Assembly (NCBI RefSeq): GCF_006770265.1
Contig: NZ_CP017194.1
Coordinates: 992,001-1,056,000, forward strand
Origin: Lactococcus carnosus
Lineage (GTDB): Bacteria; Bacillota; Bacilli; Lactobacillales; Streptococcaceae
Direction: 5' to 3'
Length of the DNA: 64,000 bases
Part shown: positions 28,853 to 36,897 of the stretch, one piece after another
Layout of the letters: each line of letters begins with the position of its first letter
Numbering within the stretch: the stretch's first letter is position 1
Notes under the pieces: model-generated
Seen by the model: only the letters and a program-made list of their open reading frames with translations
Told to the model about the DNA's origin: nothing
The model's database searches: none
Program-made: the position numbers and the translations under genes

Positions 28853-28884
28853 AAAAACTCAAACAATTGCGTTTGAGTTTTTTT
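28853..28884 (+). terminator. Terminator between the GST-like gene and rpiR
   Basis: AAAACTCAAAC and GTTTGAGTTTT pair perfectly around AATTGC, followed by T. It can also serve the convergent rpiR gene. Confidence 0.9.
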
Positions 28885-28901
28885 GTGCAGTATTAAGCGT
28901 C

Positions 28902-29777
28902 TCAGTTTTCTTTCATGATGTCTGTATTAATCATCCGTTTGTCAACTACACGTCCTTTTTCTCTAAGTTGCCTTAAATTGTTATCGTAGTTAGCGGAAAA
29001 TACGATGGCATAAAGCACATCTAAAAGATAGATGATGGAGATATTACTCGTGAAGTTGCCGATTTTAGAATACAGTTTTTCCCTAGTCGTAATGGGTAGA
29101 AAGCAAGTACATGCTCTAGATAATGTATTGTCACCGATACTCGTGATGGCGATTGTCGGTACCTTATTTTTTTTAAGGATCGTGTTTACTGCAAGTAAAC
29201 TTTTATTTTCACCAGTATAAGAAATAAAAATGGCACAATCTTTAGGGGTTAGCGTATAGGCTTCATACCTCTCTTCACCTTTGACATCAGAATGTAGCAC
29301 TTGTTTGCCGATCCTGTTCATTTTTAATGCAAAATCTTTCGAGATAAGTAAGTTTGCATTTTGAGAAAAAATGCGAATGGTAGTTGACTCTAGCAGCATT
29401 TTTTTGATAGCAGCCAAATTCTGATGCTCAAGTAATGAGTAGATGTCAGATATAGCGGATTGTTCAAGGTTTGCCATTTTTTTGGTAATGGTCATGATCG
29501 AATCCGTCTTATTAAAGGGCAGATTGGCATCTGTTTTGGTAAAATGTCTGCTCAAATACGCCCATTCTTCTAAATAAGCTTTTTTTAAGTCCTTCCAACC
29601 ATTAAAATTCATTTTTTTGGCCAGTCTAACAATCGTCGACGGTTGGGTAAAGGTTTGCTTTGCTAATGCTTGAATGGTGAGATCAGCTATTTTCTCTGGA
29701 TAATGCAGCAAAAAATCGACTGTGACCTGTTCAGCTGAAGAGAAGTGAAGGGTTTGGAGTTGTTCCTTGATTAACAT
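28902..29777 (-). CDS. MurR/RpiR family transcriptional regulator
   Basis: The 291-residue protein has an N-terminal RpiR helix-turn-helix (ADLTIQALAKQTFTQPSTIV, then RLAKKMNFNGWKDLKKAYLEE), and a C-terminal SIS sugar-phosphate-binding domain with IRIFSQNANLLISKDFALKM, CAIFISYTGENKSLLAV and TIAITSIGDNTL. Effector sugars in this family are usually phosphorylated. It diverges from the GH4 phospho-beta-glucosidase at 29982, its probable target. AAAGGA and a TATAAT lie upstream on the minus strand. Confidence 0.88.
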   Translation of the reverse strand: MLIKEQLQTLHFSSAEQVTVDFLLHYPEKIADLTIQALAKQTFTQPSTIVRLAKKMNFNGWKDLKKAYLEEWAYLSRHFTKTDANLPFNKTDSIMTITKKMANLEQSAISDIYSLLEHQNLAAIKKMLLESTTIRIFSQNANLLISKDFALKMNRIGKQVLHSDVKGEERYEAYTLTPKDCAIFISYTGENKSLLAVNTILKKNKVPTIAITSIGDNTLSRACTCFLPITTREKLYSKIGNFTSNISIIYLLDVLYAIVFSANYDNNLRQLREKGRVVDKRMINTDIMKEN

Positions 29778-29831
29778 ATGCTATGTCCTTTTTACATTAT
29801 TATACTACATTTTGAAAAATAAAAAGCAGCA

Positions 29832-29866
29832 TCGAGTTGATTTGTTCCTAAAAAATTCGAGTTAAT
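29832..29866. repeat. Direct repeats in the rpiR-GH4 intergenic region
   Basis: TCGAGTTGAT (29832-29841) and TCGAGTTAAT (29857-29866), 25 bp apart, differ at one base. The spacing is near two and a half helical turns. Possible regulator contacts. Confidence 0.35.
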
Positions 29867-29913
29867 CCCCTATTTTAAGCCTTTTTTTGTAAACTTTATT
29901 TTATATTATGTAG

Positions 29914-29947
29914 AAAATAGTTATTTTAATTTTCTTTATGCTATACT
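29914..29947 (+). promoter_or_regulatory. GH4 gene promoter with overlapping palindrome
   Basis: The extended -10 TG-C-TATACT ends at 29947. AAAATA-GT-TATTTT (29914-29927) lies in the -35 region and is a plausible RpiR operator. Confidence 0.5.
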
Positions 29948-29981
29948 AAATTTGTAAAAAACAGAAAATAGGAGGCAACAG

Positions 29982-31364
29982 ATGACTAAAAAAGTAAAAA
30001 TTGCAACAATTGGTGGCGGTAGTAGTTACACGCCTGAGTTGATGGAAGGCTTTATCAAACGATATCATGAATTGCCGATAAAAGAAATCTGGCTTGTAGA
30101 TGTTGCAGAAGGTAAAGCAAAACAAGACATTGTTGGCAAAATGGCACAGAGAATGTGGGATGCAACGCCCTATGATGTGATAATTCACACGACATTAGAT
30201 AGACAACTTGCTTTAAAAGATGCTGATTTTGTTACGACTCAGTTTCGGGTAGGTCAACTGGATGCCCGTGTCAAGGATGAACGCATCCCTTTCTCCTATG
30301 GCTTATTAGGACAGGAGACAAACGGTGCTGGCGGCATGTTTAAAGCCTTTAGAACGATTCCTATCATTTTAAATGTCGTTGAGGATATGAAAGTACTTTG
30401 TCCAGATGCCTGGCTAATTAACTTTGCAAATCCGAGTGGTATGGTGACAGAAGCAATCATCAGATATGGGAAGTGGGATAAAGTAATTGGCCTTTGTAAT
30501 GTCCCTGTCATGGCAAAAATGGGAGAATCTGATACTTTAGGTATCCCTAAAGAAGACTTAATCTATAAATTTGCTGGCGTGAATCATTTTCATTGGCATA
30601 AAGTCGCTGATAAAAACGGCAAAGATATCACCTTAGACTTGATTGACAAACTCTATGAGGAAAATAGCGGCTTACCCAAAAATATCTTTGATGTTGCATT
30701 TTACAAGGAACAGTTAGTCCAAATGAAGATGATTCCTTGTGGCTATCATCGCTATTATTACCGTGCTGAGGAAATGTTAAAACACGGGATAACAGAATAT
30801 GAAAATGAAGGCACTAGAGCCCAACAAGTTAAAAAAATCGAACATGACTTGTTCGAACTATACAAAGATCCAAATTTAAATTACAAGCCTAAACAACTAG
30901 AAGAACGTGGTGGTGCCTATTATTCAGATGCCGCATGTGAAACCATTGCCTCTATTTACGCCAATAAAAATACTGAGATCGTCGTCTCAACCAGAAATGA
31001 CGGTGCTATTCCCGATCTGCCAGCAGAATGCGTTGTAGAAGTGACAGCTTACGTAGGCGCTCAGGGTGCAAGAAATGTGGCATTTGGCGAGTTACCTACT
31101 GCTGAAAAAGGCTGGTTACAAGTCATGAAGGCGATGGAGTTATTAACGATTGAAGCTGCAGTTACTGGAGATTACGCGACAGCCCTACAAGCATTTACCA
31201 TTAACCCGTTAATTCAGTCAGGAGAGACTGCTAAGCAAGTCATGAATGAATTGTTTATTGCGCATGAAGCACATTTGCCACAATTTAAAACAGCCATCGA
31301 CAAACTTAAATCGGAGAATATCACGATTAAAGATGATCTTGTTAGAGACATGTGTTCATCTTAA
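29982..31364 (+). CDS. Family 4 glycosidase (6-phospho-beta-glucosidase, LicH/CelF type)
   Basis: GH4 enzymes hydrolyse phosphorylated beta-glucosides with NAD and Mn. The 460-residue protein has the NAD-binding KIATIGGGSSYTPELMEGF at the N-terminus, GQETNGAGGMFKAFRTIP, the metal-binding NVPVMA...GVNHFHW block (Cys, His) and RGGAYYSDAACETIASI. The phosphorylated substrate normally comes from a PTS; no PTS genes lie beside it. The RpiR regulator upstream is the likely controller. AGGAGG precedes ATG. Confidence 0.88.
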   Translation: MTKKVKIATIGGGSSYTPELMEGFIKRYHELPIKEIWLVDVAEGKAKQDIVGKMAQRMWDATPYDVIIHTTLDRQLALKDADFVTTQFRVGQLDARVKDERIPFSYGLLGQETNGAGGMFKAFRTIPIILNVVEDMKVLCPDAWLINFANPSGMVTEAIIRYGKWDKVIGLCNVPVMAKMGESDTLGIPKEDLIYKFAGVNHFHWHKVADKNGKDITLDLIDKLYEENSGLPKNIFDVAFYKEQLVQMKMIPCGYHRYYYRAEEMLKHGITEYENEGTRAQQVKKIEHDLFELYKDPNLNYKPKQLEERGGAYYSDAACETIASIYANKNTEIVVSTRNDGAIPDLPAECVVEVTAYVGAQGARNVAFGELPTAEKGWLQVMKAMELLTIEAAVTGDYATALQAFTINPLIQSGETAKQVMNELFIAHEAHLPQFKTAIDKLKSENITIKDDLVRDMCSS

Positions 31365-31448
31365 TCGCATCACTTTATAAGGATTAGTTGATCAATTCTA
31401 CCTGAATAATACTAAATTTAAACGTAATATATCGTATTTTAAACCGAA

Positions 31449-31454
31449 TATAAT
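31449..31454 (+). promoter_or_regulatory. -10 box of the AT-rich orphan gene
   Basis: TATAAT at 31449-31454; the -35 region is weak. A TGGAGATATACT ribosome site follows it. Confidence 0.4.
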
Positions 31455-31471
31455 GATTATGGAGATATACT

Positions 31472-31873
31472 ATGAACAATAATGACGTGATTCACCTATT
31501 GGAAAAATCAAGTACTAAAGCAGATACTGAATTTTCCAAAAATATATTTGACTTATACGAAGAAGGAAAAGAAGATACAGACATTATTACTGGTAGACTA
31601 AATAAGAATCGTAGAGATTGGTTAATTCTAGCAGACCTATACAACGATCAAAAATATACGCAAAAATTTCATCTTTTAATGTATCTTAAATTTAAGTATA
31701 AAAATAATAAAATAAAACTAGAAGATCCTTTTAAGTATCCATACATTGCAAATGCAGCATTACGTCTGTACATTGGAGAGGTCATAGAAGAAAGAGATAT
31801 GGCTGACTATTATATAAAAGTAGAAAGATTTTATAAAAATAAAGGCCGTTTGAATAAAGCACCCAGGAGATAA
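31472..31873 (+). CDS. Hypothetical protein, 133 residues, AT-rich
   Basis: I do not recognise this protein. It is soluble, very rich in lysine, aspartate, asparagine and tyrosine (for example RLNKNRRDWLILADLYNDQ and FKYKNNKIKLEDPFKYPY). No membrane segment or cysteine pair is seen. TGGAG lies before ATG, a TATAAT lies 18 nt before the start and a terminator follows, so it looks like an intact gene. The codon choice is more AT-rich than that of its neighbours, which fits recent acquisition. Confidence 0.6.
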   Translation: MNNNDVIHLLEKSSTKADTEFSKNIFDLYEEGKEDTDIITGRLNKNRRDWLILADLYNDQKYTQKFHLLMYLKFKYKNNKIKLEDPFKYPYIANAALRLYIGEVIEERDMADYYIKVERFYKNKGRLNKAPRR

Positions 31874-31897
31874 ACGTTTATAGGTCTGGATAATCTA

Positions 31898-31928
31898 CGA
31901 TGGGGGAGCAATTCCTTCATCGTTTTTT
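31898..31928 (+). terminator. Terminator after the AT-rich orphan
   Basis: ACGATG and CATCGT form the stem base, with further GG/CC pairing inside, followed by seven T. Confidence 0.75.
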
Positions 31929-31957
31929 TGTAGAAAAAATCCTCATAAACATAAATA

Positions 31958-31986
31958 AAAAAAGCTATCCGAAGATAACTTTTTAT
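31958..31986 (-). terminator. Terminator-like hairpin after the ABC exporter operon
   Basis: AAAAAGCTATC and GATAACTTTTT pair with one mismatch around CGAA. The T runs at both ends allow use in both directions; the ABC exporter operon converges on it. Confidence 0.65.
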
Positions 31987-32052
31987 ATCGTTATTTAATT
32001 TATTTTACGATTTTTCATCGCAAGTCAGCATAACCGTAGTGTGCGTATCTGA

Positions 32053-33828
32053 TTAACTATCAAATTGACTTTGATAGATGCTGCTATACATGCCATCTTG
32101 TAAAAGTAAGTCATCATGTGTGCCGTGTTCAACGATTGAGCCTTGATTCATAACGAGGATCAAATCAGCATTTCGAATCGTTGATAGTCTATGTGCAATG
32201 ATGAAACTTGTCCGATTTTCCATCGCTTTTTCCATGGCACTTTGAATCATCAACTCTAAACGTGTATCGACAGAACTTGTCGCTTCATCAAGGATTAAGA
32301 TTTTAGGATCACCGACGAGTGCCCGAGCAATGGTAATCAATTGTTTTTGACCCTGTGACACATTACTTGACTCTTGATTGATGAAGGTTTCATATCCTTC
32401 AGGGAGTGTGCGAATATAATGATCGACATTGGCAATTTTGGCAGCTGCTATAATCTGTGCACGTTCAGCATTATCGGTGCCAAAGGCGATATTATCAGCA
32501 ACTGATGCTGCGTATAGCCAAGGGTCTTGTAAAACCATACCAAATAGTGAGCGTTCTTGTGGTTTACTCATCGTTTTAATATCAACACTATCAATACAGA
32601 TCGAGCCAGCATTGATATCATAAAATCGCATCAGTAGATTGATCAAGGTTGTTTTACCAGCACCAGTAGGCCCTACGACAGCAACCATGCTACCAGGTGC
32701 GATATCGATATTCACATCTTGCATTAAAATTTTATCTGGAGAGTAGCCAAATTTAACGTGATTAAAAGTAACTTGTCCTGTCATATCTGATAGGTTAATA
32801 TCAGGATTGTCAACTTGCTGTTTTTCTTCTTTTGCATCTAATAGTTCAAGAACACGCGCAAGTGACGCGATTGCAGCTTGAATGACATTTGATAGCTGTG
32901 TGATATCACGTATAGGGGATGAAAATTGCCAGATATATTGGATGAACGATTGCAAAGCCCCGATATCAAGAGCAGCCGAGAGGACGAAACCGCCGATAAC
33001 TAGGGGGTTACGTAAGACAGTAATACCCATCACTAAAAAGATTAAGATATAGGCAAGATTTAGGATACTGCTAAGGAGTGGATTAATCACGCTTGAGTTA
33101 AAGTTTGATTTAAAGCCAGTTTCCTGAATAGATTCAGTGATCTCATTAAATTTTTCTTGCATGTGATCTTCTTGGTTGAATAATTGGATCACATCATGCG
33201 AAGAGAAGGTTTCTGTCGTAAAACTATTCAAACGGCCTAACTCATTTTGAAGTTTCATGAATTTTGGCTGGGCCCGTTGGAATAATTTTCGATAAATGAT
33301 ATAGACCAATGGGAAAATAATCAAGGCTAACAACCCAAAGAATGTTGAGCGGATAAACATGAAGACAATACTAAAAAATAGGGTCAGAAAAGCAGCAAAA
33401 ATTTTGATGATACCTTGTTGTAGTGCAACACTTACGACGTCGACATCAGTCGTAATCCGGCCTAGAATATCACCTTGTTTATGCGTATCAAAGAAAGAAA
33501 CGGGTAATTTATTCAGTTTTTTCTGGATATCTGAACGGATATCGTACATCCCCTTCTGGATGACATCAATCAGGAAATAATTGGCACAATAATCACTAAT
33601 GGCATCTGTAATCCCACAAACAGCTATAATAATGGTAATGATCATAATATAGTGGAGATTGATAGGTGTATTGCCCAGGACATTAGCTACTAATTCCGAG
33701 ATGATAAGCCCGATAAGAAATGGCTGTGCAGAGCGAGCGAAGGTATACAGTATCGTTAGGAAAATCGATAAATTAAGCTTTAATTTATACTTAGTCATAT
33801 ATGGTAAAAGGCGTTTGATGTCTTTCAT
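32053..33828 (-). CDS. Heterodimeric ABC exporter subunit, catalytic partner (LmrD/PatB type)
   Basis: The 591-residue protein has six membrane segments and a C-terminal nucleotide domain: Walker A GPTGAGKTTLIN, signature VSQGQKQ (degenerate, not SGGQ), Walker B ILILDEATSSVD with the catalytic glutamate, and the H-loop IIAHRLSTI. It overlaps the upstream subunit by 4 nt. The two carry complementary defects, as in LmrCD, PatAB and BmrCD, which export drugs and bile salts. Substrates here are not determined. Confidence 0.88.
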   Translation of the reverse strand: MKDIKRLLPYMTKYKLKLNLSIFLTILYTFARSAQPFLIGLIISELVANVLGNTPINLHYIMIITIIIAVCGITDAISDYCANYFLIDVIQKGMYDIRSDIQKKLNKLPVSFFDTHKQGDILGRITTDVDVVSVALQQGIIKIFAAFLTLFFSIVFMFIRSTFFGLLALIIFPLVYIIYRKLFQRAQPKFMKLQNELGRLNSFTTETFSSHDVIQLFNQEDHMQEKFNEITESIQETGFKSNFNSSVINPLLSSILNLAYILIFLVMGITVLRNPLVIGGFVLSAALDIGALQSFIQYIWQFSSPIRDITQLSNVIQAAIASLARVLELLDAKEEKQQVDNPDINLSDMTGQVTFNHVKFGYSPDKILMQDVNIDIAPGSMVAVVGPTGAGKTTLINLLMRFYDINAGSICIDSVDIKTMSKPQERSLFGMVLQDPWLYAASVADNIAFGTDNAERAQIIAAAKIANVDHYIRTLPEGYETFINQESSNVSQGQKQLITIARALVGDPKILILDEATSSVDTRLELMIQSAMEKAMENRTSFIIAHRLSTIRNADLILVMNQGSIVEHGTHDDLLLQDGMYSSIYQSQFDS

Positions 33829-35558
33829 ATTGCTAACTCCTCCTCTGTTAATTGTGATTTTGCGATTTCTTGATAGACCGCATTTGTGCCTAACAGCTCT
33901 CTATGCGTACCTGTGCCAACGATTTGTCCCTCATTTAGGACAATAATTTTGTCGGCATTTCGGATGGTACTGATACGTTGTGCGACGATGATCATAGTCG
34001 TCGTTGCTAATTCTTGATTTAAACGACGACGTAAGTTAGCATCAGTCTTATAGTCAAGTGCTGAAAAACTATCATCAAAGAGATAAATCGGCGCTTTTTT
34101 GACGAGCGCACGTGCAATACAAAGGCGTTGTTTTTGACCACCAGACAGATTGCTACCACCTTCAGCTAATACCGTATCATACTGTTCAGGTAGATTATCG
34201 ATAAAGTCTTTAGCCTGCGCAATTTCGATAGCAGATGCCAAGTCCTCATCAGTTGCAGATTGGTCGCCAAATAAGAGATTTTCTCTAATCGTGCCAGCGA
34301 ATAAAGTTGCTTTTTGTGGCACATAACTTATTTTTTTACGTAAGGCCTGTAATTGATAGTTTCGGACATCGACACCATCAATCAGAATTTTACCTTGGCT
34401 GACATCAAAAAGTCGCGGAATCAAGCGTGCAAGTGTTGATTTGCCGCTACCTGTACTACCGATAAAGGCAATAACTTGACCAGGTTCAGCAGTAAAGCTG
34501 ATATCATCGAGGACACGTTCTTCAGACCCATCACCATAAGAAAAAGACACATGATCAAAGGCTATGTGACCGATATGTTCATTTGACTGAACACCATCAG
34601 GATTTTCTAAAATCGTCGGATTGGTATTAAATATCTCTTGAATACGACTTGTTGACACTTCAAAACGTGGGTATAAGATCAGCACATTGCCAAGCATCAA
34701 AAATGAAAATAAAGCATGAAAGATATACTCGATGAAACCAGATAGCGACCCAACTGAAAGCTCTCCTCTACTGATGTATAAGGAACCAAGATTGATCACT
34801 AAGACAAGGATAGTACAAAAAACAACAGAAAAAATAGGGCTAATAAATGCGAGTTTTTGATACATCTCATCAGAAATATGTCGGTAAGTCGTGTTGAGTT
34901 CTGCGAAACGACTCGTTTGAAACGATTCCTTATTAAAGGCACGGATGACACGTAATCCTGTCAAATTTTCTCGCATATTTTGATTAATATTATCTAGTCC
35001 TGTTTGTTGCTTAGCTGATAAACGATGGACACGTTTATTGATAAAGTAAACAGCGATAAAGATGATAGGCGTCATGCCGATACTAATCAGAGCAAGTGGG
35101 ACATTTTGTCTAAAAATCAAAACAAAGGCACTGGTTAACATTAAGGGCGCGATAAAACCGGTTCTCAGTATCAGCGTCAAAAATTGCATAATCATATAGG
35201 CATCATTACCTGTGTTAGTAATAAGTCTTGATACGCCAAACCTTTCATAGTCATCTGCTGAAAACCTTTGAATATGAGTAAAGAGATCATTTCGAATATC
35301 TCTGATAATCATTGATGTAACGCGATCAATCGCATAAGCCATGATTAAGAGTAAGATAAGCCCTACTAGCGCACAGATCAGCATTTTTACCGCTAGCGTT
35401 GTCATATATGCTGGATTCCGACCATCAAAATTATTACTGATACCTTGGGCAAGTAAGGTTGGAATGCCAAGTTCGATCACAATGAAGCCGAAGGCACCGA
35501 TGAGGTTTAGCAAGAGAAAACGCTTGTACCTCATTAGATATTTAAGTGTTAAAGCCAT
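33825..35558 (-). CDS. Heterodimeric ABC exporter subunit, degenerate partner (LmrC/PatA type)
   Basis: The 577-residue protein has six membrane segments and a nucleotide domain with Walker A GSTGSGKSTLAR and a canonical signature [15 protein letters not shown]. Its Walker B is IYLFDDSFSALD, where the catalytic glutamate is replaced by aspartate. So one ATP site of the pair is normal and the other is not, the hallmark of heterodimeric exporters. AAAGGA lies 8 nt before the ATG on the minus strand. No LmrR-type repressor gene is adjacent; a structured leader lies upstream. Confidence 0.88.
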   Translation of the reverse strand: MALTLKYLMRYKRFLLLNLIGAFGFIVIELGIPTLLAQGISNNFDGRNPAYMTTLAVKMLICALVGLILLLIMAYAIDRVTSMIIRDIRNDLFTHIQRFSADDYERFGVSRLITNTGNDAYMIMQFLTLILRTGFIAPLMLTSAFVLIFRQNVPLALISIGMTPIIFIAVYFINKRVHRLSAKQQTGLDNINQNMRENLTGLRVIRAFNKESFQTSRFAELNTTYRHISDEMYQKLAFISPIFSVVFCTILVLVINLGSLYISRGELSVGSLSGFIEYIFHALFSFLMLGNVLILYPRFEVSTSRIQEIFNTNPTILENPDGVQSNEHIGHIAFDHVSFSYGDGSEERVLDDISFTAEPGQVIAFIGSTGSGKSTLARLIPRLFDVSQGKILIDGVDVRNYQLQALRKKISYVPQKATLFAGTIRENLLFGDQSATDEDLASAIEIAQAKDFIDNLPEQYDTVLAEGGSNLSGGQKQRLCIARALVKKAPIYLFDDSFSALDYKTDANLRRRLNQELATTTMIIVAQRISTIRNADKIIVLNEGQIVGTGTHRELLGTNAVYQEIAKSQLTEEELAI

Positions 35559-35711
35559 AAAAAAAGTCCTTTCTTGAAAATAGGGATTTTTGGGTACAAA
35601 AAAAGTGTGAATATCATGTTACCATGTGCCTCCCACTCTCCATAGGTTTATAAAGTTACCTAAACTGTTTTATTTGATTGTGATAGGCACCGAAAAGTGT
35701 TATCAATAATT
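35559..35711 (-). promoter_or_regulatory. Structured leader of the ABC exporter operon (possible attenuator)
   Basis: The predicted 5' UTR is about 147 nt. On the minus strand GTGCCT (35690-35685) can pair with AGGCAC (35631-35626), enclosing TAGGT/ACCTA. Then CATG-GTAA-CATG folds with a GNRA-like loop, and a run of seven T (35604-35598) follows CACAC. The competing stems share AGGCAC and its neighbours, as expected for attenuation. The 303-base gap between the genes holds only this, the promoter and the nrdF terminator. Confidence 0.4.
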
Positions 35712-35740
35712 ATTATAACGTATTTATTGTGAATTGTCTA
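35712..35740 (-). promoter_or_regulatory. Promoter of the ABC exporter operon
   Basis: On the minus strand TAGACA (35740-35735) and TATAAT (35717-35712) are 17 bp apart, 5 of 6 and 6 of 6 consensus matches. Confidence 0.8.
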
Positions 35741-35822
35741 GTGCTTAAATTGTCACGTTTTTTTAGGAGATGAAACAAGGCCATTTAAGAAAAGAAGAAG
35801 GGGCCTATGCTATATTCATATA

Positions 35823-35857
35823 AAAAAACCTATCACATCAATGTGATAAGTATTTTT
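35823..35857 (-). terminator. Terminator of nrdHIEF
   Basis: TATCACA and TGTGATA pair around TCAA, flanked by A and T runs on both sides, so it is bidirectional. It lies just after the nrdF stop. Confidence 0.85.
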
Positions 35858-35861
35858 TATA

Positions 35862-36824
35862 TTAATCAAAGTTATAATCATCATCACTCATGGCCTCAAC
35901 TTGTCCAAGTAGGTAACCATTACCTACTTGAGAGAAGAAGTCATGATTGGTCGTACCTGTTGATAGACCGTTCATCACGATTGGGTTGACGTCTGATGCA
36001 GTATCAGGGAACAATGGGTCAAAACCTAAGTTCATCAAAGCCTTGTTGGCATTATAGCGTAAGAATGTTTTCACATCTTCTGCCCAGCCAAGTTGACCGT
36101 AAAGATCATCTGTATAGATTTCCTCATTAGCATAGAGGTCATACAAGAGGTCATAAGCCCAAGACTTAAGTGCTTCTTGTTCCTCATCTCCTAGCTCATC
36201 AAAGCCAAGTTGGAATTTATAGCCGATATAAGTGCCATGGACAGACTCGTCACGGATGATCAACTTAATGATTTCAGCGACGTTGGCAAGCTTGTTATTG
36301 CCAAGATAGTAGAGGGGAGTGAAGAAGCCACTATAAAAGAGAAAAGTTTCTAAAAATACTGAGGCGATTTTTTTCTCTAATGGTGTCCCATTTTGATAAA
36401 TCTTATTAACAGTTTGGGCTTTATACTGAAGGTTTTCATTGTCATCAATCCAGGCGAATATCTCATCAATTTCAGTCTTTGTATTCAAAGTCGAGAAGAT
36501 AGACGAATAAGATTTAGCATGGACGGATTCCATAAACTGGATATTGTTTAGGACAGCTTCCTCATGTTGCGTGCGTGCATCTGCACGAAGTGAATCCATA
36601 CCTGTATCTGATTGGACTGTATCAAGTAGTGTTAGGCCACCAAAGACATGACTGACTAGGTTACGTTCTACATCAGATAAACTGCGCCAGTCGTCTAAGT
36701 CATTCGATAGCGGGATCCGTGTATCCAACCAAAACTGTTCAGTCAACTTTTCCCAAGTTGATTTATCGATTACATCTTCGATATTATTCCAGTTGATGGC
36801 TTTGGTGTAGTTTGGATTTGTCAT
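35862..36824 (-). CDS. nrdF: Class Ib ribonucleotide reductase small subunit
   Basis: NrdF carries the tyrosyl radical on a dimanganese or diiron site. The 320-residue protein keeps the metal ligands in LLDTVQSDTG, HEEAVLNNIQFMESVHAKSY and RDESVHGTYIGYKFQLG. The tyrosine in HAKSYSSIF is the radical site of the family. It follows nrdE after 73 nt holding a CTGAG/CTCAG hairpin. It is the last gene of nrdHIEF; a terminator follows. Confidence 0.95.
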   Translation of the reverse strand: MTNPNYTKAINWNNIEDVIDKSTWEKLTEQFWLDTRIPLSNDLDDWRSLSDVERNLVSHVFGGLTLLDTVQSDTGMDSLRADARTQHEEAVLNNIQFMESVHAKSYSSIFSTLNTKTEIDEIFAWIDDNENLQYKAQTVNKIYQNGTPLEKKIASVFLETFLFYSGFFTPLYYLGNNKLANVAEIIKLIIRDESVHGTYIGYKFQLGFDELGDEEQEALKSWAYDLLYDLYANEEIYTDDLYGQLGWAEDVKTFLRYNANKALMNLGFDPLFPDTASDVNPIVMNGLSTGTTNHDFFSQVGNGYLLGQVEAMSDDDYNFD

Positions 36825-36897
36825 AGTTTAAACTTTCTAAATGTCTGAGCAAAATCACTCAGGTTTGTTAAATGTTAGCATAAGTCGTCCAGATGAA

